Below, in pieces: positions 49,039 through 60,612 of a stretch of DNA of 64,000 bases. The notes below the pieces were generated by a model that was not told the DNA's origin, searched no databases, and saw only the letters and a program-made list of their open reading frames with translations. This DNA comes from Unio delphinus (lineage: Eukaryota; Mollusca; Bivalvia; Unionida; Unionidae): the NCBI GenBank assembly GCA_029339505.1, contig JAQISU010000167.1:961001-1025000 (forward strand), given 5' to 3'. The first letter of the stretch is position 1; every line of letters begins with the position of its first letter. Both the position numbers and the translations under genes were made by a program.

Positions 49039-50669
49039 GCACTGCCTCAGCATCTAACCACTTGGTCAAGACACTGCCTTGCCATCTAACCACTGAGTCA
49101 AGACACTGCCTCAGCATTTACACACTTGGTCAAGACACTGCCTCATCATTTACACACTTGGTCAAGACACTGCCTTGCCATTTACACACTTGGTCAAGAC
49201 ACTGCCTTGGCATTTACACACTTGGTCAAGACACTGCCTCAGCATCTAACCACTTGGTCAAGACACTGCCTTGGCATCTAACCACTGGGTCAAAACACTG
49301 CCACAGCATCTACACACTTGGTCAAGACACTGCCTTGGCATTTACACACTTGGTCAAGACACTGCCTCAACATTTACACACTTGATCAAGACACTGCCTT
49401 GGCATTTACACACTTGGTCAAGACACTGCCTCAACATCTAACCACTTGGTCAAGACACTTCCTCAGCATCTACACACTTGGTCAAGACACTGCCTCAACA
49501 TCTAACCACTTGGTCAAGACACTTCCTCAGCATCTACACACTTGGTCAAGACGCTGTCTCAGCATTTACACACTTGGTCAAGACACTGCCTCAGCATCTA
49601 TACACTTGGTCAAGACACTGCCTTCGCATTTACACACTTGGTCAAAACACTGCCTCGGCATTTACGCACTTGGTCAAGACACTACCTCAGCATCAAACCA
49701 CTTGATCAAGACACTGCTTCAGCAACTAACCACTTGGTCAAGACACTGACTCAGCATTTACACACATGGTCAAGACACGGCCTGAGCATCTAACCACTTG
49801 GTCAAGACACTGCCTGAGCATCTAACCACTTGGCCAAGACACTGGCTTCGCATTTACACACTTGGTCAAAACACTGCCTCGGCATTTACGCACTTGGTCA
49901 AGACACTACCTCAGCATCAAACCACTTGGTCAAGACACTGCTTCAGCAACTAACCACTTGGTCAAGACACTGCCTCAGCATTTACACACATGGTCAAGAC
50001 ACTGCCTCAGCATCTAACCACTTGGTCAAGACACTGCCTGAGCATCTAACCACTTGGTCAAGACACTGCCTTGGCATCTACATATTTGGTCAAGGCATTG
50101 TCTCAGCATTGAACCACTTGTTCAAGACACTGTCTCAGCATTTACACACTTGGTCAAGACACTGCCTTGGCATCTACATACTTGGCCAAGGCATTGTCTC
50201 AGCATTGAACTACTTGGTCAAGACACTGTCTCAGCATTTACACACTTGGCCAAGACACTCCCTTGGCATCTACATACTTGGTCAAGGCATTGTCTCAGCA
50301 TATACACAATTGGTCAAGACATTGCCTCAGCATCAAACCACTTGATCAAGGCACCACCTCAGCATATACACAGTTTGTCAAGACACTGCTTAAGCTTCCA
50401 ACCGCTTGGTCAAAGCATTGTCTCAGCATCTAACCACTTGGCCAAAGCATTGTCTCAGCATTTACACACTTGTTCAAGGCAATGTCTCAGCATCTAACCA
50501 CTTGGTCAAGGCAATGTCTCAGCATCTACACACTTGGTCAAGGCACTGTCTCAGCATCTAACCACTTGGTCAAGGCACTGTCTCAGCATCTAACCACTTG
50601 GTCAAGGCACAGTCTCGGCATCTAACGATTTGGTCAAGGCCCTGTCTCAGCATCTACCCACTTAGTCAA
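49039..50669. repeat. 32-bp minisatellite, about 51 copies
   Basis: Units alternate between ACTGCCTCAGCATCTAACC and ACACACTTGGTCAAGAC types. Overlapping frames (QDTASA, WSRHCLS) are translation of the repeat. Confidence 0.9.
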
Positions 50670-52355
50670 TTTTTTTTTAGCACATCAGCCACCCTAGTCA
50701 GCTACCTTTTAATCCATTCCCTCGCTTCTCAAGACTCGGGAGGACTTGGTGCTGCTTCAGCATGGATTGTATTTAAGTAATTGCAATGCCCTGCTTGCAA
50801 GATTCACAGCCTTTCATACATAGTGAAATCTGACTCTGTATTCTGGGCAAATCAAAAGTTCAGCGTGAATGACACATGATGCTGAGACTCAATCCACAAG
50901 CTGAGCATGTAGTGGTTCTCGCTTCTCTTCATTTTGTGCTCATTCAGATACTTTGTTTAAACACAGTCTCTTCCATGTCTAATGCAACTATTTTAGCCTG
51001 AGTAGTGGCCCGATCACTTCGTAAGTTTAAAAGCATATTTAATGTCTTAATATCACGCAAATGTATATCCAATTTTTGAATGTTTGTCATTACAACTTTC
51101 ATTTCATCCTCGCAAACTCATTATTTTTCTTTTAGGTCAACAGCTTGCTGCTTTACAAAGTAAGCAGACTCAACGGTCAATCATTATGTAAACTTGCATA
51201 TATTTGCTGTCTTGATGGAGAATTTTTCTTTTCAAATATTACAAATGTTATTATCATTTTCTGGAAAAAGAAAAACAAACAATTCTTAATGAACTAAATG
51301 ATTTTATGTTAAAGAGTCTATATCATGATCATAACATTATATAACATGTACGCAAATTTGTATGCAACAAAAAAGACATAATACCAATTAAATCAAACAT
51401 TCTAAATATATACTTCTTGGTGAAACACGCGATAATATATAGTGTAAGTATATCCTTACAACTAGGCCATAAAAGTGTCTGATCTTACTCATTACTCGTT
51501 TTTACTGCTTTGCTAACGTCTTGCATCATCACAGCATGTCTTTCAACATGCTGCAATTTACCAACAATTAACCTACTATAAATGCTAGAAAGGCAGCTGT
51601 TATTTTTATCTGAAATACAAAACTACATTCTTTTGTAAATGTTCAAAATGCATCTTTAAAATCCCATCCACTGAATACAAATTTGAATTGCAAACTTCAC
51701 AGTTTAATGGTTTCTTCAGAAGGTGTTTTCATGTGCCACAAGAAATCCACCTACTAATTTATACAAGCGTACAATATTGATAAATAATCTAATGCAACCA
51801 AATTAACAATTACTTACAGCTATTGCTTTACAAGGCTACAATGTGAGCTGATAGAACTTGAAAAACGGGATCTCAAATGTGAGCTTTCTGTTGCTACAGT
51901 AATGGAAGATTAAATCTCCTTCAAATGGCAATTACTTTTCCTATATGGTCTTTAAGTACTGAACTTTCCAAACTGTAATAAGTAATGTGTTAATCTAAAA
52001 TGCCTCCATAGATAAACTCAACATGAAGTTCTCGTCATAAGCTATCCGGGATTTATTTTTGAGAGGCTGGACTGTAAAAAATGCACTGAGTGATGAGTCA
52101 CAGATTTTACTTCTTGATAAGCATCAATGCTTCATTACTCACTTGAACAGCTGCCTAAATTCACACAGAGAACAACACCATAATGTTCATATTCTTGAGA
52201 ATAATCCAGTACTTTTCAACTCAATACCAAGAATGTCTATATCAAATTATCATATCACCACCAAATCGAGTGACACAAGGCCTCAAAATTGACTGGGATA
52301 ACATTCATAGGTACTGAACCAGAAGTGATAATTTTGACCCGAGTTATTCTGACAA

Positions 52356-52590
52356 CTATCTATAATGTGACTTTAACTCTTAACAAAAAGACAACAGGAA
52401 ACACATCTATCATGTGACTTTAACTCTTAATAAAAAGACAACAGGTAACACATCTATCATGTGACTTTAACTCTTAACAAAGAGACAACAGGTAACACAT
52501 CTATCATGTGACTTTAACTCTTAACAAAAAGACAACAGGTAACACATCTGTCATGTGACTTTAACTCTTAATAAAAAAGACAATAGGTAA
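52356..52590. repeat. 47-bp tandem repeat, 5 copies
   Basis: Units contain ATCATGTGACTTTAACTC and AAAAAGACAACAGGTAACAC. Confidence 0.9.
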
Positions 52591-53277
52591 CAAATGCATT
52601 AACTAGTAATGACTGTCAAAAGGCTGAGGAATAGAACATAAAAGGTAAAAGACACAACATGACCAATCTACACTTGTCTATTGTAATCCAATGTAAGTTA
52701 TTAAGTCACTAAGGTACAGGGTTTGTATACAGAACACAACTGCACACAATTTTCCTTTCTATGTACATATAGAAAATATGAGATTTTGAACCCTATCGCT
52801 CAATTCAGAAGACAGTAAATTATCTAATTTCAAACTTTGCTGAGTGCGGCTCACTGTGATTCAGACCTGCAAAACACAAGGACTGCTTTAATTTGAAATC
52901 ACTTGGATTTTTCAGATGAGTTACTGACATTCACTAACTTTTAAATAACAAACTACTACTACTACTACTAATAATAATAATATTAAAAATAATAATACTA
53001 ATAATAATAATATTCATCATCACATTTGAAATTATAATTACAATCAAATAAACATCAAATTTGTAAGTTTCGCTTCTTAATTATTATTTAAAGTTTTATT
53101 AATAAATAATTTCAAAGTGCTGCTTTTTATTGTTTGCCATTTAATCGCACATCAACACTTTTAATGATATCATGTGCAAAGACAAAGAGAGGATGCTAGC
53201 TCTGTCTCTGGATATCTTTATGACCAAGAGTTTTAAAGACTAACCACTGAGGACCCAAACATAAGAGATGTACTCAC

Positions 53278-53319
53278 CTATTTCAAAGGTTTTGACTTGC
53301 ACCTTCCTTCCATGCACCA
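53278..53319 (-). CDS. Host M12B metalloprotease, last coding exon
   Basis: On the minus strand tttttcgcag is followed by WCMEGRCKSKPLK and TAG. WC-x-x-G-x-C is the usual end of the ADAMTS-type Cys-rich module and continues CGVDM of the previous exon in phase 0. The TAG is directly followed by gtgagt, so a donor site could also be used. Confidence 0.65.
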   Translation of the reverse strand, partial: WCMEGRCKSKPLK

Positions 53320-53480
53320 CTGCGAAAAAAATATTAGAATGTGAGAACAAATAGGAAAACATTTAGCCACTCACTGGTTCATAATTTGATTGAATTTGCA
53401 AGGAATTACATGTAGTTATCTAACTGACTTAAATTTAAAGTGTGAATTATTGTATAACTCACTAAATAGTGTTCTTAGAA

Positions 53481-53815
53481 AAATAATTATTCATTATAAA
53501 CAATAAACAGTCATATCTTTTGTTATAAAATAATCTTTTGTTATATAATAATTATTCATTATAAACAATAAACATATTTTTTGTTATAAAATAATTATTC
53601 CTTATAAACAATAAACATATCTTTTGTGATAAAATAATTATTTATTATAAACAATAAACAGTCATCTTTTGTTATAAAATAATTATTCATTATAAACAAT
53701 AAACAGTCATCTTTTGTTATAAAATAATTATTCATTATAAAGAATATAAAGTCATATCTTTTGTTATATAATAATTATTCATTATAAACAATAAACATAT
53801 CTTTTGTTATAAAAT
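53481..53815. repeat. About 47-bp AT-rich tandem repeat, 7 copies
   Basis: Units contain AATTATTCATTATAAACAAT and CATATCTTTTGTTATA. It lies in the last intron of the metalloprotease gene. Confidence 0.85.
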
Positions 53816-53835
53816 ACATGAATTTGGTACAACCT

Positions 53836-53838
<3 letters not shown>

Positions 53839-53876
<38 letters not shown>
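53839..53876. repeat. (GA)n microsatellite
   Basis: 19 GA units just downstream of the donor site of the next exon. Confidence 0.95.
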
Positions 53877-53878
<2 letters not shown>

Positions 53879-53882
53879 TTAC

Positions 53883-53993
53883 CATATCTACTCCACAACT
53901 GGTTCCACTAGCTGCACTGTAATGATTCAACAGGCAATTGCCTGTGTTTGGATCTGTGCACTGCATGCAGCGACAAATATGTCGCAGCACATC
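53883..53993 (-). CDS. Host M12B metalloprotease, Cys-rich exon
   Basis: A 111-bp exon, phase 0 at both ends, between ttataag and gtaata. It encodes DVLRHICRCMQCTDPNTGNC and ends SGTSCGVDM. The cysteine spacing and GTSCG turn are typical of the Cys-rich region after the catalytic domain in ADAMTS-like proteases. Confidence 0.75.
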
Positions 53994-54349
53994 CTTATAA
54001 GAAGTAAAATAACATATTTTATGACTCAATGGGAATGAACTATATAACAGAAGAAGCCAAACCAACATGCTTAGTAAAATAAATAATTTATTTTCTTTGT
54101 GCTATAAAGTGAATATTTAAGAAGAATTTACGGTTCTTTGAATTAAATCCCAAATCTACATGTCCAAAAGTATAAAATGTTCTAAATGAATTCCAACTTT
54201 ATTTTTAAAGTCTTGCCAAGGACAGAGAACCCAATAATCCCAAATTAGTGTTCAAGTCCAAAAAGTCAATGAATAATTTAAACCAATTCCTGTCATGTAT
54301 AATTGAATACAACTCTTAAGTCTAATAATACATTCCCTAATATTGACAT

Positions 54350-55131
54350 TACCATATTTTCGCGCGCATTATACGCGTTTTTACAATCAGCGCAACCCCC
54401 TGGCGCTGTATATGCGTAAGCGTGTTATCCCAGTTTTTTTTTTAAAGCACATTTTGAATTTTGAACAACCACCCTAATAAACCGGTGACAATTAATAAAA
54501 GATTTCTTTCATACACTTACAGTATAAATGAGGTTTATTCAAATCTTTAAGTAGAAAATAAACAATTCGAAGTTGACACCATGCTGCGCCGCTTGCACGT
54601 CTGTACGTTATGGTATGTAATGAATATCTTTTATTCGCACGAGGCATACACTAACTTCCATTATAAGAATATATTTCTTGTAATTTCTATGTAGGACAAA
54701 AACCAATAATGGGTTTAAAATCGGATTTCTCAAACGATAATTGGTTTTGGAAAAAAAAACAACTATATTAACATCCCTATACCGGCATGCATACATTCCA
54801 GATGGAAATTAGTGAAAACCAGTAAATACACATAGTTTTAAGGCAGTTGCTATTTTGCCTCTGTTTACACGAAAAATATTACGACATGGCATTTATGACT
54901 GTACTGGTAATACCGATATTTATTACGAGCAGAAAGGGTTAAAGGCGCCGGCGTTAAATCGCTGGATGATTAGCGAGAGACGATAAACAGCCTCATATGT
55001 GTTGGTTACCACACAGTATATGCATGGGCATGCAATCCAAGATATTTTTTTTTACACAAAGACGGAATTTCCACGCGTTATCTGCGTGTGCACATTATAC
55101 ACGTAGAGCATGTTATATGCGTGAAAATACG
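54350..55131. mobile_element. Possible old MITE-like element
   Basis: ATATTTTCGCGCGCATTATA at the left and an imperfectly inverted TTATATGCGTGAAAATACG at the right. The internal sequence has no gene. Borders and family uncertain. Confidence 0.35.
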
Positions 55132-55319
55132 TTAAGTCAGAAAAACTTGGATATACTGATTAATCATGGCATCAGACTCATTATAATTACCTTGAACTCT
55201 AATGCAAGTATTAATCTTGTACTACACTCAATCACGGACAAAATTAAACACAATCTAGATGTACATAACCATCCACCAATAAAGCTAAAGATTAATACAA
55301 TACAGCTTTCTTTTACATA

Positions 55320-55321
<2 letters not shown>

Positions 55322-55396
<75 letters not shown>
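55322..55396. repeat. (CA)n then (TA)n compound microsatellite
   Basis: Adjacent CA and TA runs. Confidence 0.95.
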
Positions 55397-55400
<4 letters not shown>

Positions 55401-55984
55401 CATACATATACTAAAATAATTAAAATTAAATAGGTAGCTGTCTTATGAGTCACACTGAGCTTATATATAAAGTATACACAAAATAAAGGAAAATAGTCGT
55501 ATACATGCGAGAGTGCATCTGCAATCAAATTTTCCTCTAATGTTCATTTTGTAATTTTGTTTTTCATTCGGTTAATGAAAGTAACGAGGTTATAATTACT
55601 TAATACAATAATATGCAGATGAGCTGTACCAATATACAATTTTGCAAAGCTGATATCAATGCTTAATGTTCCTTCTTGATTGTGAATGTTTTCCCTGGTG
55701 CTTGTTTAGTTTTATGGATGACATACACCATTCCTGTCTTCTTGAAGCAATATTTCATCAAACTTTATATCACTTGCTTCAGCATTTTAAATATTTGAAT
55801 CAAGTATGGAGTTCGAAGAACTGGAGCTCTTTTTAGTATGGCCTTTCTTTTGTCAAACTCAACAAGTGGTCAAATTTTCAATGACTGTGGATAAAATTTC
55901 AAAAACAATTGATAATTTTTAGTCATACCCAACACTCGTATCAGTTTATTTTTACTAATAGGAATTCAGAGATAGTCTTGACCT

Positions 55985-57170
55985 TGTGCAAGTTAAATCT
56001 AACCTTGTCTCACAATGTCCTAACAATGTGACACCAGCACAGAAAGAGCCTCTTTAATTAACAGTCATGATTTTCATCACTTACTTGCTCAAAGAATATC
56101 TGAATGGTTCCAAGTGATATTTCTAGGTGCTATTGTAGTTGATGACATCATGGATGTATGCATCACAATAGTCTAGATAAGATGGTAACATATTCATTCA
56201 TTACTGCAATGTTGACTGAGAATGCTTTCATAGCAAACGGTATCGCTTTATACTGATTAAGTCCATCTGGAGATGCAAATGCTAAAATAACTTTTGCTTT
56301 TTCCAAGAGTAGAATTTGCCAAAATCATTTTAAATGGTCAAACTTGGTAACATATTTGTATTTTCAATTTGGCATTGCAGTCATCTACTCTTGTCACTGG
56401 AAATGAATCTGTTTCGGTGACACCACTAACATTGTTATAGTCAATACACATACAGAATGTATTAGCTGCTTTGGACACAATATGCATGGTGACCTCCTGT
56501 TGCTTTAACTTGATTCAATGAACTCATTCTCCAGCAAATACTAAATTTCTTTTTCCAAGCATTCCTGCTTGAGACGATTCGTCTAAAATCTAATGATCCG
56601 ACTCCCTACAGAAAAATGACAGAAATGAACATCCTTGTCACAATCGTTTCTTACATCAAAGCAATATGGCCAAATCATGTTCTTCAAAGTTTAATGAAAT
56701 TTTTACAAAGCCCTTGAGTTTCCAGGTGATTGGGATAAAACTAAAGCTGATGGATGCCTAATTTATACACAGCTTCCTGGAAAATTCCAAAGATACAATT
56801 TCAGACTCAACAGATTTGGAAAAACCTACAAGGCTAGAAAACATTATCAAGGTTTTTACTATGCTTTTAGTTTCATATCTGTTGATGGAATCGCCTCTGG
56901 AAATCTTGTGGATGCAGATGTTATGGTCTGCAAGCATTGATTACCTGACTTAGTATTAGGTATGGAACCAACACATTCTACCATTATTCTGCTAAATGAT
57001 TCGTCAAATGCAGGAATAGGTTGCAGATGATCACTAGGTATCTTCTGATTCCTACCATTTAACAAGTGTTACAAGATATACAGTATTTAGATACATTGCT
57101 TTTAATTTTCAGCCAATAAAAATGATTCTGTGGGCAGTCTTATTGACCTCTAAATGACCAGAAAAAAGGA
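55985..57170 (-). pseudogene. Decayed Ty3/Gypsy pol fragment (integrase part, then reverse transcriptase part)
   Basis: On the minus strand, 57170 to about 56620 reads as a broken integrase: an EIPFSGHLG-like start, a CxxC pair, then HLQPIPAFDESFSRIMVECV and FPEAIPS. From about 56610 to 55985 reverse transcriptase pieces follow: LLENEFIESS, CIDYN, KFDHL-like and the AYIHDV catalytic-box remnant. Many stops and shifts are present. The order integrase then RT is reversed relative to Gypsy, though the sequence type is Gypsy-like, so the copy is rearranged. It lies in an intron of the metalloprotease gene. Confidence 0.65.
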
Positions 57171-58314
57171 ATTTCATGGGCTAAACTGAGAATTTCCTGT
57201 CAATATGACTTCAGAACAAGACTTTGATTGCTCACTGATTTTCTCATATGGACCCATTTCCACTAAATAGCAAACTGTGAAAAGTGTCTCTTCAAGTTCT
57301 CATATATCTCTCTGAAACAAACAGGAGATCTAAGGTTCCCATTGAACAAAGAGTGATTGTCATTTGTTCTCTTGATTGTGCGATCCAAGTAGTGTCATTG
57401 CTAAGGATTTCTACTAGTTTGTAAATTCCAGCTTTTTCAATCAGCTTTACAAGCTGTTAGTTGCTAAATGGTATTTAACTCAATGTGTAATTCTGTCAAG
57501 GCTGCCAATTTAAATGAAGTACTCTCTGTACTTTTGTTAATTTTAAGCATAATTGTTGGTTAAGGGCGATATTTTGATACTATACTAAGTGCATTGGTCT
57601 AACTTTTAGTACAAATTTGTTGTTTATTATTGCACTTCTTCTAAAATTTCTCAAAATACGACAAATTACAATAGGGTGTGGTTCTTGATACAGAGTGTTA
57701 CAATAGAAGGTGTAAGTCCTTGTAGTCACAATCATGCAAAATATTCAATGTGAAGATTAACTGAATAAAAAGCCATTATAGGCACATATCCTCAAGATTT
57801 TATCTTTTGGACCTTGTCATCAACTTTGCATACCTTGTCAAGAAGAATACCTGTTCTTTTTTTTGAGAGCTTGGGCGTCTGCAGAGATTTTTAATTTTTT
57901 CAGGGGGTTTAAGGTTGGCAAAGATAGTTTTCTGCAGTTGGGTGAATCTAAAATTAAACAGACCAGGTTTATAGGTATGTGTACTAAATAATAGATATTT
58001 ATAAACTTCATTGCCCTTCCGCAGCTGCCCATGTACTGGATGGAGTACAAGCTTGCTTTTAATCAGAAGATTTATATCCTTAAATATTTCAACATTCTTT
58101 ACAACTTGACCAGTTTACCCTTTAATTTTTATTTGGGTACTATACAGGCATAATTGTGCTGATATAATTTTAAACCACATACATATATGCACGTCATGTT
58201 CATCGTTTAGTTATTCTGTGTATAGAGTTGTATGTAAATAAAGAAGATGCATTCAAGTAAAGTTGACTTTGTTTATCCTACTCCAATGCTCTTTCCAGAG
58301 ACATTGGAACGTGC

Positions 58315-58317
<3 letters not shown>

Positions 58318-58362
<45 letters not shown>
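58318..58362. repeat. (CTGT)n(CT)n microsatellite
   Basis: Directly downstream of the donor site of the exon at 58372 on the minus strand. Confidence 0.9.
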
Positions 58363-58365
<3 letters not shown>

Positions 58366-58371
58366 ACATAC

Positions 58372-58507
58372 CCCACAATATTTAGATTTGGATCCAATAA
58401 TAAGCTCACATTGCTGATTTGGTGAATACACCTCTCCTGGCAGTTTCTCCACATGCTGTTTCCATTCCTGCTCGTCGTAGAAAAGACCCTCGTTGGCCAA
58501 GCACGAT
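58372..58507 (-). CDS. Host M12B metalloprotease, exon after the active site
   Basis: A 136-bp exon from tttcag to gtatgt. It encodes SCLANEGLFYDEQEW, then LPGEVYSPNQQCELIIGS and YCG. The SCL end of the catalytic domain and the LPGxxY-xxxxQC pattern are hallmarks of ADAMTS-type proteins. It enters in phase 2 and leaves in phase 0, consistent with both neighbours. Confidence 0.85.
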
Positions 58508-58793
58508 CTGAAATATGAAATAAGATCATTAATGATGGCATAGAGGTAAGATGCGTAGATAACCTACGCACTGACCTTCCTACCTTATATATCTGCATAC
58601 CTATCTACCTTTGCATACTACCTATCTACCTTTCATACAACCTATGCACACACACAGACAGATATAGGTATACAAATAGATAAATTGTGTTTCTTCTTGG
58701 CAACTACTGTCATGTCACTCACCAATATCAAAGAATATCGGACAAGAATACAAATTTATAATTCTTTATGTCTTTGATATACACTGTACATAC

Positions 58794-58964
58794 TTTTCTG
58801 GTAGTGTCTTCTTGAATGCTTCCACTGAGCAGTTTGAAAAAAGCCATGGGTTTGGGGTGTACCGCACAGTTGGACTAAATCGTGGCACAATGGGAGACAT
58901 AATAAATAAGTCCTCAGCCCTACAAGCTATCGCACTCTTTTCGCCGTCATGGTGTGCTCCAAGA
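58794..58964 (-). CDS. Host M12B metalloprotease, zinc-site exon 2
   Basis: A 171-bp exon from ctttccag to gtatgt. It encodes LGAHHDG with the third zinc His and the conserved Asp, then FIMSPIVPRF with the Met-turn, and FSNCSVEAFKKTLPEK. The order is that of the metzincin M12B (reprolysin) fold. The first two zinc ligands are in the exon at 63002. The protein is probably secreted or extracellular, remodelling matrix; the exact subtype is not certain. Confidence 0.9.
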
Positions 58965-59264
58965 CTGGAAAGAACAAGAGGCAAGATGCATTACTGTACA
59001 CTAGATACAGAGTGGAATTAATAATGAGGACTTCAGTTCATAGTACGGAAAGTGACCATCCACTATCGCCTGTCATAATTACATTCTTCCCGTTATATAT
59101 TTGACATAGAAAGGTTTTGCCTGATTTGGTAGTTAAACATATATACAAGGAAGACCTCAAAACACACCTAACCTTTCTTCCAAAACAGCACACCAAATGA
59201 TTCATAACCTACAGTGTATATCTTCATGGAAGACCTCAAAGGATATATAACCTTTCTACACGAG

Positions 59265-59590
59265 GAAGACTTCAAAGCACACATCATTTCTACTCAGTGA
59301 AGACTTCAAAGCACACATCATTTCTACTCAAGGAAGACATCAAAACACACATCATTTCTACTCAGTGAAGACTTCAAAGCACACATCATTTCTACTCAGT
59401 GAAGACTTCAAAGCACACATCATTTCTACTCAGTGAAGACTTCAAAGCACACATCATTTCTACTCAGTGAAGACTTCAAAGCACACATCATTTCTACTCA
59501 GTGAAGACTTCAAAGCACACATCATTTCTACTCAGTGAAGACTTCAAAGTACACATCATTTCTACTCAAGGAAGACATCAAAACACACTA
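59265..59590. repeat. 34-bp tandem repeat, about 9 copies
   Basis: Units of GAAGACTTCAAAGCACACAT followed by CATTTCTACTCAGT. Older diverged units extend to about 59880. Confidence 0.9.
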
Positions 59591-60089
59591 TTTCTTCTAC
59601 AAGAACATCTAAATTAAAAAGTTTTCTCTTTACTCAATGAAGATCTCAAATGACACATAAACCTTTCCAAACAAGGAATTACTCCAAAGACACAACCTTT
59701 ATTTGCAAATAAGACATCAAAGCACATATAATGTTTCTACTCAATGAACACCTTATGTGACAAATTAAAGGAAGATGATAAAGGACTCGTAACCTTTGTA
59801 TACAAGGAAAACTTCAAAGCACATACAATAACCTTTCTTCTCAATAAAAACCTCAAAGCATAAACCACCTTTTATATACAAAAACCAGTAATTTTCTATT
59901 AAGGAACTTGAGTTTAGACAGTGTAATACAAAATAAAAGTAATTTCCCATTGTATAATAGTTTTTAAGACAATAAAGAGTAACCCTGTATCTCTGCATTT
60001 CATTGTTGTATATATTTACATTTAAAAATGAATTTAGTTTTGTTTCTTGTGGTTTTTTTTAACAGTGTAATACAAACATTCCTTTTGCT

Positions 60090-60262
60090 ATGCGCCTTAT
60101 ATAGTCCTATTTCATACTTTTACTATAGGCCTTAAATAATCCTATTTCAGACTTTTGCTATAGGCCTTATGCCTTTTATAATCCTATTTCAGACTTTTGC
60201 TATAGGCCTTATATAATCCTATTTCAGACTTGCTATAGGCCTTATATAATCCTATTTCAGAA
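60090..60262. repeat. About 38-bp tandem repeat, 4-5 copies
   Basis: Units contain GCTATAGGCCTTATATAATC and CTATTTCAGACTT. Confidence 0.85.
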
Positions 60263-60612
60263 CTAAAGGACTGAAAGGACCACTGATCAATGCAATCAAC
60301 ATTACAACTGGAAAGATAGACCTAATGAATTTCTATGTGTGCAAGGTTAATCAAGTGGTCTTTCATGAGCCTCACTATGTTGCTTATACAGCTTGCTCTG
60401 TACAACATATATAATTTAAAGTCTTAATAACACGCATCAGTCAATTTACATTGAATAGATTTCACAACTTATTTTATAGTTCTCTGTTAATGAATATTAT
60501 CTTTCCTTGTGGAAAATAATGAGTTTGAAATAGCTACAGTATAAAAAATGGATTTTCTTTAAATCAAGGTCATTTTATTATTTACTGTTACGTATCTTAA
60601 GTAGATCATATA

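Larger units (their letters stand above)
42383..53277. other. Host region without supported genes between the two host genes
   Basis: Contains the 3' flank of the acyl-CoA dehydrogenase gene, four tandem arrays and a SINE, and at the right end the 3' flank of the metalloprotease gene. No exon could be supported. Long frames near 49-50.5 kb are read-throughs of a 32-bp repeat. Confidence 0.5.

Noticed and set aside
55985..57170. Copia-type element, because of the integrase-RT order
   Set aside because: The integrase and RT motifs look Gypsy-like and the order is better explained by rearrangement of a decayed copy.
58273..58598. Minus-strand frames ending in RERERE or DRQTD
   Set aside because: The tails are translations of the (CT)n microsatellite past the donor site; only 58372-58507 is exon.
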